A stretch of DNA of 64,000 nt from Butyrivibrio proteoclasticus B316 (GTDB lineage: Bacteria; Bacillota; Clostridia; Lachnospirales; Lachnospiraceae), in assembly GCF_000145035.1 (NCBI RefSeq), contig NC_014389.1:62001-126000 (forward strand), read 5' to 3'. A program made the translations under genes and the position numbers. Shown here in pieces: positions 1-8,430 of this stretch (positions within the stretch are counted from its first letter, which is position 1; every line of letters starts with the position of its first letter). Below the pieces are notes generated by a model. It ran no database searches. It was given only the letters and a program-made list of their open reading frames with translations, and was not told where the DNA came from.

Positions 1-19
1 TTAAAATATGCTTAAAAGA

Positions 20-75
20 CTTATAAATTATCTGGCGAAAAAACCCTCCCAACGAAGTCGGTGGTGGTAGTTTAA
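20..75 (+). mobile_element. Mini IS200/IS605 remnant (left end joined to right end)
   Basis: The first half matches the left end of the TnpB element at 40726-42115 (shared word TTATAAATTATCTGGCGA). The second half matches that element's right end (shared word AACGAAGTCGGTGGTGGTAG). Nothing lies between, so this looks like an internally deleted, MITE-like copy of about 55 bp. It sits just beyond the stop codon of the minus-strand gene that ends at 85. Confidence 0.6.
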
Positions 76-84
76 TTGTATAGC

Positions 85-393
85 TCAGGCTGCATTTAAC
101 TTAAGGTAAGTACGCCCTGGATTATAGCCCGGAGACGTCTTTTTATATATTCTTTCGCTTAACTTCTCATTCCAGAGAGCTTCTTTTATTTTGGTCCCGT
201 GGGTAAAACCATGGATAACACAAATATCATAACCTTCTCTGTCGACTGCGATAAGATTCTTTAAGAGTCTTGTAGCCTCTTTTACCGAAAGGCCGTGCAT
301 ATCAACAGTAATGAGTTTTGCTCCGCCTTCCTCCGAAAGAACTATCCTTTTAAGTTCGCCTTTTGAAAATAAAAACATCATTCGTTCGCTCAT
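85..393 (-). CDS. Small Smr-domain-like protein
   Basis: This 102-residue protein has a DMHGLSVKEA segment followed by a VIHGFTHGTKIKEAL segment. That is the LHGxxxxEA ... IHGxGxG pattern of Smr domains (MutS2 C-terminus, stand-alone Smr), which bind or nick branched DNA or cleave RNA. The ATG overlaps the stop of the upstream metallopeptidase gene (ATGA), so the two are translationally coupled. Family assignment is from motifs only; the function on this element is unknown. Confidence 0.6.
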   Translation of the reverse strand: MSERMMFLFSKGELKRIVLSEEGGAKLITVDMHGLSVKEATRLLKNLIAVDREGYDICVIHGFTHGTKIKEALWNEKLSERIYKKTSPGYNPGRTYLKLNAA

Positions 394-932
394 GCTACAG
401 CCCTCCTCTCATACATTTCGATGTATTTTCTTGCGTTTTCTCTGAAAATCTCAGGCCTTACCCACTTTTTATTTATCCACTCAAAGTCATAATTTGACGG
501 GATTCCCAACTTTTTAAGTTCACCCAGGAACTGCTCATCCTTATCATGATGATCAAGCCCTACGTACCAGCAGTAATAGTGGCAGAGCTCGTGGATGAGA
601 GTTATTACAAGCATCTCCTTATCTTCTTTAAGATCAGGTGCTATCTGGATCTTAAGTTTTGGATGATTAAGAACATCCATCCATGGAAGGTCCCTGTCAT
701 TTACGCCAACAGCAAAACCGTATCCTTCAAGACTCTTATATCCGTCGTATTCACAGTACAGATCATCATCAAGGCAGCAGTAGTCATCATTCATCTGCAT
801 ATCAAACAGGCCCATGGCATCAAACCTGCAGTCTGGCTTCTTAAATTCGATATCAATTGCCGGGATGTTCTCAAACAGCTCTTTTAAGTAAAATTCTTCC
901 ATTTTTCTTAATTCTTCATTTGTCATGTTCAT
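390..932 (-). CDS. SprT-like zinc metallopeptidase
   Basis: A 180-residue protein with an HELCHYY zinc-binding helix (HExxH) near residue 115, followed about ten residues later by HHDKDEQF, which could supply the third ligand. This layout is typical of SprT/WLM-type peptidases. I chose the start MNMTNEEL because AGGAGG lies 8 nt upstream; two further in-frame ATGs flank it. The gene is coupled to the Smr-like gene. SprT-family proteins act in DNA-protein crosslink repair in some organisms; that role here is inference. Confidence 0.65.
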   Translation of the reverse strand: MNMTNEELRKMEEFYLKELFENIPAIDIEFKKPDCRFDAMGLFDMQMNDDYCCLDDDLYCEYDGYKSLEGYGFAVGVNDRDLPWMDVLNHPKLKIQIAPDLKEDKEMLVITLIHELCHYYCWYVGLDHHDKDEQFLGELKKLGIPSNYDFEWINKKWVRPEIFRENARKYIEMYERRAVA

Positions 933-938
933 TTGCAT

Positions 939-1448
939 GTCCTCCTATATAGTTCCGAAAAGCGCAACCCTATATGGTTGCCACGCGGAGTCTTAAATCT
1001 GATGTTTATAACTCCTTTAATAGTTAAGTAATTGAGCAGGGTACTTTTTCCGGTTTTTTGGAAAGAAAATAAAAAATCTTCCTATCTTCCTAAGTGAATT
1101 TTTGGATCCAAATTCCGGGGATTTTAAAAAATAATTCCCTAATATATGACCAATTTCGCAACCCCTCCTGATAGCCAGAGGTTTTTCCTTCACTTATTCC
1201 CACTAAGAGACAGCTTTATACAACCTCAGATGCAAAAAAAATGTTTCCCTATATAATGACGAAAAGCGCAACCCCTCAGCTATATATGTGATTTAAAAAA
1301 CGAAAATTTCGGTTTTCTGTCGCTTTTTTAATATGGGAAGGAAGTTTAAAATAAGAAAAATAAAAGCCCTTCTATAACTCCTAATTACAGAAAGGGCGAT
1401 TTTGGACGAGAATATTTGAAATTCTTTCATAAAAGTGCTAAATTTATT
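939..1448. other. Non-coding region with three iteron-like repeats
   Basis: No convincing gene. A motif close to CTATATAnTGACGAAAAGCGCAACCCCT occurs three times, starting near 949, 1141 and 1249; the middle copy is most degenerate. A hairpin at 1362-1401 (arms GCCCTT and AAGGGC) followed on the minus strand by a T-rich tract looks like a terminator. The repeats could be iterons or operator sites. Confidence 0.45.
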
Positions 1449-1640
1449 GATGTTATCTGTCGATATTCATAACAGATAGCAATGCGGACAATGATTAACC
1501 AATAATTAACCCTCATGGAAGTGAGGTATCGATTAAACATCTTCTATATAAAGGGGTGTGGAAGGTGGAAATTTTAAATGATTAAAGCAAAAGCTGCGCT
1601 TTCCTTAACCGGATCGGGCAGCTTTTATTTTTTGTGTTTT
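1449..1640 (+). ncRNA. Candidate structured RNA or leader with its own promoter and terminator
   Basis: TTGAAA near 1417, a 17-nt spacer and an extended -10 TGCTAAATT form a plausible promoter. Downstream are a hairpin with arms TATCTGT and ACAGATA (near 1459-1485), a second with arms CCCTCA and TGAGG (near 1510-1530), and a terminator with arms AAAGCTGC and GCAGCTTT plus a T-run ending near 1640. A 32-codon frame starting MIKAKAALSL (1578-1676, AAGGTGG upstream) overlaps the terminator, so this could be an mRNA instead. Confidence 0.35.
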
Positions 1641-1690
1641 GACGGCATATTATGTCATAATAGTGTTGCAAGGTGATTTATAAATAAATG

Positions 1691-3456
1691 TAGGTAATTG
1701 CGAAACTCGCCGTGCGCGTTCGCAATCTTGAATTTAAACAAGGAAGAATTCATGCAGAGCATGAATTCTTTGATGCAAAAATGTGAACTAGCAATTTTGG
1801 CGCACTTTAATAAGCATATGGCTTAATGAAGTTGGTAAGTCCTACGCGATTAGCGGTTTTACACTGCGGATATACTCATGATGTTTGATTTTGTCGGCTA
1901 GAACGACGGTGATGAGCTGAGTGATACCTGCAAGAATTAGATCAGCATGCAATGTTTTTTCATTTTGTGTGCGACGCCCTGCAAGACAGAGATTCTCTTT
2001 CATGTGATTGATATCTCTTTCAACGACGGTTCTGATTTTATAGGTGTTATCCCATTCTTCAGTACCGCGCAGTATCCCTGGATATGCACGTAGATTCTTT
2101 TCGGGATAGATATATATCATACGGCCGCAAGGAGAATTAGTGCAGGGATTTTTACATTGACACTCACGAAGAGATTTGCCAGTAGATTTATTGTAAACAC
2201 GTTTGATTTTGGGACAGACAAATTTATATCTTACTAAACCATTGTTCCTTGAAGATTTGCCATCGGATTTCATTGGGAGTGAATCATCTTTAGGACAACA
2301 TGGAATGCCATCTGAGTTGACCTTGCAATCGGGATATTTGATGCTTCCTCTATTGGCTAGAGGGATATACGCTTTTGAAAAATGCTTATCTGATCCGAAG
2401 GTATCCCCTGTAAGCAGCTGTTTATACAAAAGAGCTGAATCAAAAGCGGAATCACCCAGAAATGTTTTGGGATTGATAAGTGGGTGCATTGAAAAGAAGT
2501 CCTGTAGTGTGGGAATGAGAAGTTTTGCGTCATGAACGCATTTATCTTCATCAGGTGAATCAGACTTCTTTTCGACAACAATATCCGGGTGAGATGTAAA
2601 AAAGTCTTTGTTGTAGAAAGAAATGTGGCGAACAATTCCTAGGCCATTTGTTACAATGCCAAACTTGAAAACGTAGCAGAAATGGCCGTTGATATATAAC
2701 TGTTTGATTTCAGGATTGGCAGAAGCATGAGAAGGCATTGCTCCATAGGCTGACTTATAGGGATCATAGGATTTATCAAAGCCCATTGCTTTGGCATATG
2801 CCTTAAGTTGTTTGATTATCTTGTTTGCATACTTAGGGTTATTTTCAGTAACAAAAGCTTCAATACCAGAGGAATCAAAAATGGTCATGTTAGCTTTGTC
2901 AGTGTTAATGGCCTGACAGATAGGTTCGGTAATATCAACGAGCTTGTCAAAAATCAGTTGTAAGTCATCCACAAAATTTTGCTTAAAGCGGGTTATTTTA
3001 GAGGCATCAGGAACTTTGGTAAAACCACAGAATTCACGAAGTGGCTTGGAGTATGAAAGAAACACCAGTAGAAGCTGATCTGTGGGGATGCTAAAAACGC
3101 GTTGGATGATTAAAGCCCAGAGCATGGCTTTTAATGGGTATTTACGGGATCTTCCCGTTGATGCATAGAAATGCTTTATAAAAGAGAGCGGAATAATTTC
3201 ATCAAGGTCGATATTGGTTTCTAATAGAGACAGAAACGCGGGCTTGTCATTTTCAAATTTATCCTGACAGTCTGCATAGATATCAGCCAAAGAAAGCTGT
3301 TTATATGGTATCATATATATCAGAATAACTCCTTTCTTAGTGTTGGTCAGTGGTTTCTCGTCAATTCTATTGTACCATATCTAGTGAGGGGTTATTCATT
3401 TTATATGAAGCAAAAACGCCGTATTTATGCGGCTTTCGGCGTTTTGCAAACGCCTA
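1691..3456 (-). mobile_element. IS1182-family insertion sequence, copy 1
   Basis: The element runs from TAGG to CCTA with imperfect terminal inverted repeats (TAGGTAATTGCGAAAC at the left, TAGGCGTTTGCAAAAC read inward from the right). It carries one transposase gene and is repeated in full at 3471-5236. A 14-bp sequence ending in ATAAATAAATG precedes both copies, and its last 11 bp follow copy 2, as expected for target duplication. Confidence 0.8.
1842..3314 (-). CDS. IS1182-family DDE transposase, copy 1
   Basis: A 490-residue transposase. Candidate catalytic residues are D147 (in TIFDSSG), D288 (in FLGDSAFDS) and E432 (in RTVVERDINH). A cysteine-rich stretch around 384-396 lies before the last catalytic segment, as in IS1182/IS5-like enzymes. 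The N-terminal segment KAMLWALIIQRVFSIPTDQL matches the conserved N-terminus of this family. The frame is intact and identical to copy 2, so it is probably functional. Confidence 0.9.
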   Translation of the reverse strand: MIPYKQLSLADIYADCQDKFENDKPAFLSLLETNIDLDEIIPLSFIKHFYASTGRSRKYPLKAMLWALIIQRVFSIPTDQLLLVFLSYSKPLREFCGFTKVPDASKITRFKQNFVDDLQLIFDKLVDITEPICQAINTDKANMTIFDSSGIEAFVTENNPKYANKIIKQLKAYAKAMGFDKSYDPYKSAYGAMPSHASANPEIKQLYINGHFCYVFKFGIVTNGLGIVRHISFYNKDFFTSHPDIVVEKKSDSPDEDKCVHDAKLLIPTLQDFFSMHPLINPKTFLGDSAFDSALLYKQLLTGDTFGSDKHFSKAYIPLANRGSIKYPDCKVNSDGIPCCPKDDSLPMKSDGKSSRNNGLVRYKFVCPKIKRVYNKSTGKSLRECQCKNPCTNSPCGRMIYIYPEKNLRAYPGILRGTEEWDNTYKIRTVVERDINHMKENLCLAGRRTQNEKTLHADLILAGITQLITVVLADKIKHHEYIRSVKPLIA

Positions 3457-3470
3457 TTTATAAATAAATG
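3457..3470. repeat. 14-bp direct repeat between the two IS copies
   Basis: TTTATAAATAAATG is identical to 1677-1690 at the left of copy 1. Its last 11 bases recur at 5237-5247, right of copy 2. These look like target-site duplications or the footprint of recombination that created the tandem. Confidence 0.7.
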
Positions 3471-5236
3471 TAGGTAATTGCGAAACTCGCCGTGCGCGTT
3501 CGCAATCTTGAATTTAAACAAGGAAGAATTCATGCAGAGCATGAATTCTTTGATGCAAAAATGTGAACTAGCAATTTTGGCGCACTTTAATAAGCATATG
3601 GCTTAATGAAGTTGGTAAGTCCTACGCGATTAGCGGTTTTACACTGCGGATATACTCATGATGTTTGATTTTGTCGGCTAGAACGACGGTGATGAGCTGA
3701 GTGATACCTGCAAGAATTAGATCAGCATGCAATGTTTTTTCATTTTGTGTGCGACGCCCTGCAAGACAGAGATTCTCTTTCATGTGATTGATATCTCTTT
3801 CAACGACGGTTCTGATTTTATAGGTGTTATCCCATTCTTCAGTACCGCGCAGTATCCCTGGATATGCACGTAGATTCTTTTCGGGATAGATATATATCAT
3901 ACGGCCGCAAGGAGAATTAGTGCAGGGATTTTTACATTGACACTCACGAAGAGATTTGCCAGTAGATTTATTGTAAACACGTTTGATTTTGGGACAGACA
4001 AATTTATATCTTACTAAACCATTGTTCCTTGAAGATTTGCCATCGGATTTCATTGGGAGTGAATCATCTTTAGGACAACATGGAATGCCATCTGAGTTGA
4101 CCTTGCAATCGGGATATTTGATGCTTCCTCTATTGGCTAGAGGGATATACGCTTTTGAAAAATGCTTATCTGATCCGAAGGTATCCCCTGTAAGCAGCTG
4201 TTTATACAAAAGAGCTGAATCAAAAGCGGAATCACCCAGAAATGTTTTGGGATTGATAAGTGGGTGCATTGAAAAGAAGTCCTGTAGTGTGGGAATGAGA
4301 AGTTTTGCGTCATGAACGCATTTATCTTCATCAGGTGAATCAGACTTCTTTTCGACAACAATATCCGGGTGAGATGTAAAAAAGTCTTTGTTGTAGAAAG
4401 AAATGTGGCGAACAATTCCTAGGCCATTTGTTACAATGCCAAACTTGAAAACGTAGCAGAAATGGCCGTTGATATATAACTGTTTGATTTCAGGATTGGC
4501 AGAAGCATGAGAAGGCATTGCTCCATAGGCTGACTTATAGGGATCATAGGATTTATCAAAGCCCATTGCTTTGGCATATGCCTTAAGTTGTTTGATTATC
4601 TTGTTTGCATACTTAGGGTTATTTTCAGTAACAAAAGCTTCAATACCAGAGGAATCAAAAATGGTCATGTTAGCTTTGTCAGTGTTAATGGCCTGACAGA
4701 TAGGTTCGGTAATATCAACGAGCTTGTCAAAAATCAGTTGTAAGTCATCCACAAAATTTTGCTTAAAGCGGGTTATTTTAGAGGCATCAGGAACTTTGGT
4801 AAAACCACAGAATTCACGAAGTGGCTTGGAGTATGAAAGAAACACCAGTAGAAGCTGATCTGTGGGGATGCTAAAAACGCGTTGGATGATTAAAGCCCAG
4901 AGCATGGCTTTTAATGGGTATTTACGGGATCTTCCCGTTGATGCATAGAAATGCTTTATAAAAGAGAGCGGAATAATTTCATCAAGGTCGATATTGGTTT
5001 CTAATAGAGACAGAAACGCGGGCTTGTCATTTTCAAATTTATCCTGACAGTCTGCATAGATATCAGCCAAAGAAAGCTGTTTATATGGTATCATATATAT
5101 CAGAATAACTCCTTTCTTAGTGTTGGTCAGTGGTTTCTCGTCAATTCTATTGTACCATATCTAGTGAGGGGTTATTCATTTTATATGAAGCAAAAACGCC
5201 GTATTTATGCGGCTTTCGGCGTTTTGCAAACGCCTA
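3471..5236 (-). mobile_element. IS1182-family insertion sequence, copy 2
   Basis: Identical in length and, as far as I can read, in sequence to copy 1 (period 1780 bp including the 14-bp spacer). It ends 26 bp before the start codon of the plus-strand gene at 5263. The pair therefore separates that gene from its ancestral promoter region near 1600-1676. Confidence 0.8.
3622..5094 (-). CDS. IS1182-family DDE transposase, copy 2
   Basis: 490 residues, identical to the transposase at 1842-3314 including D147, D288 and E432. Its own promoter region upstream of 5094 contains a TACAAT-like -10. Two identical active-looking copies side by side imply very recent duplication. Confidence 0.9.
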   Translation of the reverse strand: MIPYKQLSLADIYADCQDKFENDKPAFLSLLETNIDLDEIIPLSFIKHFYASTGRSRKYPLKAMLWALIIQRVFSIPTDQLLLVFLSYSKPLREFCGFTKVPDASKITRFKQNFVDDLQLIFDKLVDITEPICQAINTDKANMTIFDSSGIEAFVTENNPKYANKIIKQLKAYAKAMGFDKSYDPYKSAYGAMPSHASANPEIKQLYINGHFCYVFKFGIVTNGLGIVRHISFYNKDFFTSHPDIVVEKKSDSPDEDKCVHDAKLLIPTLQDFFSMHPLINPKTFLGDSAFDSALLYKQLLTGDTFGSDKHFSKAYIPLANRGSIKYPDCKVNSDGIPCCPKDDSLPMKSDGKSSRNNGLVRYKFVCPKIKRVYNKSTGKSLRECQCKNPCTNSPCGRMIYIYPEKNLRAYPGILRGTEEWDNTYKIRTVVERDINHMKENLCLAGRRTQNEKTLHADLILAGITQLITVVLADKIKHHEYIRSVKPLIA

Positions 5237-5262
5237 ATAAATAAATGATATTGGAGGGCAAA

Positions 5263-5700
5263 ATGGGCAAGATGGATGTTGATAAAGATGTTCAGGAAGT
5301 TTTCCTTGAATATAAGGATAAGTATGAAAAGCTTCGCGAAGAATACGCCTCTAAATTAAGAGAGATACTTAAGGATAAGCGCCTTTCTGTTCCATATGGA
5401 GCTGTTAGGGAATCTGACGGTACCTGGGGAAATTTAAAGGTAGCTGTTCCTCCGGCATTTGCCACCGAAATAGAAAATCACAACGCAGAAGCATATGAAG
5501 CGTGCAAGAATATGTTCCTTGGAGTCGGCCTTGAATTTATTGGTGAGCCAATGTCCAATACGGATAATTATCTGGATCCTTTTAACATAACTCAGTTTAC
5601 TTCACAGGAAGATCTTACCTCAGAGCAGAAGGAAAAGCACAGACAGTTTTTGCTTGCATTATCAGTCAAACCGAACTTGGAAATGGAAAAGGAGAATTAA
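5263..5700 (+). CDS. Hypothetical protein downstream of the IS pair
   Basis: A 145-residue protein, charged and helical in its first 50 residues, with no family I recognise. The start MGKMDVDK is chosen because TTGGAGGG lies just upstream; an earlier in-frame ATG at 5245 overlaps IS flanking sequence. Its natural upstream region was displaced by the two IS1182 copies, so expression may now depend on IS-derived transcription. Confidence 0.6.
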   Translation: MGKMDVDKDVQEVFLEYKDKYEKLREEYASKLREILKDKRLSVPYGAVRESDGTWGNLKVAVPPAFATEIENHNAEAYEACKNMFLGVGLEFIGEPMSNTDNYLDPFNITQFTSQEDLTSEQKEKHRQFLLALSVKPNLEMEKEN

Positions 5701-5717
5701 ATATTTACAAGAAAAAC

Positions 5718-5750
5718 ACCCCATGCCATTACGACATGAGGTGTTTATGT
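5718..5750. terminator. Bidirectional terminator
   Basis: Arms AACACC(C)CATG and CATG(A)GGTGTT form a hairpin between convergent genes, with A-rich and T-rich flanks. Confidence 0.7.
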
Positions 5751-5767
5751 TTACTTCAAATTTGCTG

Positions 5768-6556
5768 TTATGCACTCTTGTTTTCCTGACGCTTCTGATC
5801 GTCCCAGTAGGCTCCAAGGTTTCTTATATCACCAAGGTTACCAAAAACGGGATCCGTACGGAATCTCTTCATCGGACGTTCAAGTTTGTTCTGAAGCTCT
5901 ATAAGCTTATCCCAGTATCCAGGAAGATACGTATAGATATTCTTAAGTTCTTTTTGGTTTTTGTTGCAGCAACACCAGCAGGATACCCTGTCCAGGATCT
6001 TATAAAGATCAGGAACAGATAAATCCGAAGGATCTTCTGTCCAGTGAATGCCCTTGCTCCAACAAAACTCAAGCGCTTCCTGTTCAGTCATTCCCCACTC
6101 GGCAAGAGGAGCTCTTTTATACTCTTCAAGCCTTGTAAGTCTCTGGGGTTCGTCAACTGCTATTCCGATATACACTATCGCATTACGCTCTTTTGCATAT
6201 CTGTCAAGCGCATCCAGTTTGTTTCTCGTTCCCCATCTGCAAAGGCCTCCACACCAGCCATAGCCATTGTGATCTCCCTTTTGCTTTGAGTGAACAGGTC
6301 TTTCTAGCATATCATACATAAAAGGCCTTTCCGGAGTAAGGACCGTAAGTGGCACCTCGTAATAATCCAGAAGCTCTTTTATCTGATCCCTGACGTGGTA
6401 GATGGCTCCAAATTCCATCCCGGTGTCGTAAAACACCACCTCGTCAAGAGGATAAACGCTGCTGCCTTCTGCTTTCTTTTCCAAAAGCTTTAAAAGCATA
6501 GCTACCGAGTCCTTTCCAAATGATACGCTCGCAATATGAAGTTTTTTTGTTTCCAT
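5768..6556 (-). CDS. Phosphoadenosine phosphosulfate reductase-family PP-loop protein
   Basis: A 262-residue protein with a PP-loop near residue 10 (SFGKDSVAML, a variant of SGGxDS) and the VVFYDTGMEF segment typical of PAPS reductase/DndC-like ATP pyrophosphatases. A WCGGLCRWGT motif near 100 and a CWCCCNKNQ cluster near 195 may bind a metal or FeS centre. No cysteine biosynthesis or phosphorothioation (dnd) partner is visible nearby. Stand-alone members are common on phages and plasmids. Substrate unknown. Confidence 0.7.
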   Translation of the reverse strand: METKKLHIASVSFGKDSVAMLLKLLEKKAEGSSVYPLDEVVFYDTGMEFGAIYHVRDQIKELLDYYEVPLTVLTPERPFMYDMLERPVHSKQKGDHNGYGWCGGLCRWGTRNKLDALDRYAKERNAIVYIGIAVDEPQRLTRLEEYKRAPLAEWGMTEQEALEFCWSKGIHWTEDPSDLSVPDLYKILDRVSCWCCCNKNQKELKNIYTYLPGYWDKLIELQNKLERPMKRFRTDPVFGNLGDIRNLGAYWDDQKRQENKSA

Positions 6557-6600
6557 AACACACCACTACACTACCTGTGAAGTGGAAATATTTTGGATTG

Positions 6601-6669
6601 CTATTCATGTTTCTGCCAGTTTCCGGACAGAATTTTGTAGCCACGATGATTTACTTTATGTACGCCCAT
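6601..6669 (-). CDS. Possible 22-codon small ORF
   Basis: Starts MGVHKVNHRG with GGAG 8 nt upstream, preceded by a CCTGG-TAGA-CCAGG hairpin. It fills part of the gap between two minus-strand genes. No family is recognised. Confidence 0.25.
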   Translation of the reverse strand: MGVHKVNHRGYKILSGNWQKHE

Positions 6670-6708
6670 CGCATTCTCCGGCGCACAACCTGGTCTACCA
6701 GGATCGTG

Positions 6709-6921
6709 TTACCTTTCTGCCGTCTCCGGCCATACTGAATAATTGTTTTCCATAAGTGTCCTCGCCATTTCCTGCCTACAGTTTTCACAAAGAGCAACTC
6801 CCCATACTGTATAATCATGGCCATAGCTCATGATCACAGCGGTTGTCTCCTTGCCACATGCATCGCATGTTGGACGATACTTGTCGTCTGTAGCCAAATT
6901 AGGCTTTCTGATTCTTACCAT
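6709..6921 (-). CDS. Small zinc-ribbon-like protein
   Basis: 70 residues with two CxxC pairs (CDACG near 20 and CENC near 46), consistent with a zinc ribbon. First gene of its transcription unit, with the shared leader module immediately upstream (AAAGGGGATAAGAT before the ATG). It could be a nucleic-acid-binding or adaptor protein; nothing more specific can be read. Confidence 0.6.
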   Translation of the reverse strand: MVRIRKPNLATDDKYRPTCDACGKETTAVIMSYGHDYTVWGVALCENCRQEMARTLMENNYSVWPETAER

Positions 6922-6941
6922 ATCTTATCCCCTTTCAATAA

Positions 6942-6968
6942 CAGACATTAGTCTCTTGTGTGGTTATG
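6942..6968 (-). promoter_or_regulatory. Shared leader module promoter
   Basis: Reading leftward: CATAAC (-10, 6968-6963), then leader box AATGTCTG (6949-6942), then the RBS of the gene at 6921. The T-tract of the upstream terminator covers the -35 position. Confidence 0.55.
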
Positions 6969-6979
6969 GATAATTTTAG

Positions 6980-7013
6980 TAAAAATAAAAAGCTACCTCA
7001 AAAAGAGATAGCT
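6980..7013 (-). terminator. Hairpin terminator
   Basis: Arms AAGCTATCTC and GAGGTAGCTT followed by TTTTTATTTTTA. It originally ended the gene at 8429-8587, from which a TnpB element now separates it. Confidence 0.75.
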
Positions 7014-7045
7014 TTAAAAATCACTCTATGGATTTTAGTTTAACA

Positions 7046-8430
7046 AGTCGTGAGCAAGAAATCCCCCACCTCTAAGTGAAGCGTAGGTGGCGGGATGAAT
7101 TGCGGATACACGGCGTATTTCTTTTTGCTTTTAGAACGCCTGTTTGGTCATACTGTTAGTATGAATAAGGCTATCAAATACAGAATATATCCCACAACTG
7201 AACAGGCTGTCATGTTCCTCAAGACCTTCGGCTGCTGCCGCAAGGTCTATAATCTTATGCTCTCTGATAAGATTGAGAGCTATAAGTCTACCGGCAAATT
7301 TGCAGTAGTAACACCTGCCAAGTACAAGAAAGATTATCCGTATCTCAAAGAAGTAGACAGCCTTGCTCTTGCCAATGTACAGCTTAATTTGCAGGACGCA
7401 TTTGGTAGCTGCTTTAGCAAATCCCGTAAAACAAACAATGGCTTTCCAAAGTTCAAGTCTGCAAAGCGCAGCCGTAAGTCTTATACTACCAACTGCCAGT
7501 ATCCGAAAACCTCAAACAAGCTAAAACAGCCTACGATCCGCCTTGATGACAAAAGCATTATTCTTCCCAAAGTTGGCGTTGTCAAAGCGGTCATCCACCG
7601 CAAACCTTTGGATGGCTGGATGCTCAAATCCGCTACTGTTTCCATGGACGGTGATGGAAAATTCTATGTTTCCTGTCTGTTTGAGTATGAAGGGCTTATT
7701 ACCCTTAATAGTTCAACTGATAAAGTCTTAGGTCTTGACTATAAATCAGATGGCCTTTACATGGACTCTGATGGCAACGTTGGCTCTAACCACAAATACT
7801 ATCGTGAGAGCCATGTTAAACTCGCCAAGGCACAGCGTAAGTTAAAACATAAGACCATTGGGAGCAATAACTACCGCAAACAGCAGCTTAGGATAAACCG
7901 CATCCATAAGCATATAGTCAATCAGCGTCTTGAAAATCTCCACATACTTTCTACGAAGATAGCCAATTCGTATGATGTTGTGTGTGTGGAGTCCCTTGGC
8001 ATACGCTCAATGTCCAATAAAGGCTTTGGTAACGGCAAGGCTACCATGGATAACGGCTATGGCATGTTTCTTAAGATGCTTGAATATAAACTCACTGACA
8101 GGGGTAAACGTTACATCAAAGTTGATAAATGGTTTCCGTCAACGCAGCTTTGCAGCTGTTGCGGCAGCCGTAAAAAGCTTGCTCTTAATGAGCGTATCTA
8201 CAAATGCAGTTGTGGTCTTACTATAAATAGAGACCTTAATGCTGCCATCAACATCAGAAATGAAGGTTTGCGCATCCTGCAAAGTGCGTGAACATCATAT
8301 ATGGTAGGCTAGGAACTAGCCGAACCCAAAGCCTGCGGACACCGTGTAAGACGCATCGTTACATTTCCTTGTAACCTGTGCAGTGGTGGTTGAAACAGGA
8401 AGCTCCGACTTCTACAAGTCGGAGTAGTTC
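7046..8430 (+). mobile_element. TnpB-only IS200/IS605-family element 1
   Basis: The left end has a hairpin with arms CCCACCT and AGGTGG near 7052-7083. The right end has arms CTCCGACTT and AAGTCGGAG (8402-8424) followed by TAGTTCAC. There is no tnpA, so movement would need a transposase in trans. The tnpB 3' end and right-end hairpin are where an omega RNA would be encoded, with its guide read from host sequence just past 8430. Boundaries are approximate. Confidence 0.75.
7161..8291 (+). CDS. tnpB: TnpB RNA-guided nuclease, element 1
   Basis: 376 residues from MNKAIKYRIYP, the usual TnpB N-terminus; an upstream in-frame ATG at 7095 lies in the left end and is unlikely to be used. RuvC-like residues are all visible: D in LGLDYKSDG, E in VCVESLGI, D in TINRDLNAA. 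A zinc finger of two CxCCG/CSCG pairs precedes the last. The enzyme is apparently intact. Confidence 0.9.
   Translation: MNKAIKYRIYPTTEQAVMFLKTFGCCRKVYNLMLSDKIESYKSTGKFAVVTPAKYKKDYPYLKEVDSLALANVQLNLQDAFGSCFSKSRKTNNGFPKFKSAKRSRKSYTTNCQYPKTSNKLKQPTIRLDDKSIILPKVGVVKAVIHRKPLDGWMLKSATVSMDGDGKFYVSCLFEYEGLITLNSSTDKVLGLDYKSDGLYMDSDGNVGSNHKYYRESHVKLAKAQRKLKHKTIGSNNYRKQQLRINRIHKHIVNQRLENLHILSTKIANSYDVVCVESLGIRSMSNKGFGNGKATMDNGYGMFLKMLEYKLTDRGKRYIKVDKWFPSTQLCSCCGSRKKLALNERIYKCSCGLTINRDLNAAINIRNEGLRILQSA

Noticed and set aside
6444..6644. 66-codon minus-strand ORF starting in front of the PAPS-reductase-like gene
   Set aside because: It starts at GTG without an RBS and mostly overlaps the real gene in another frame.
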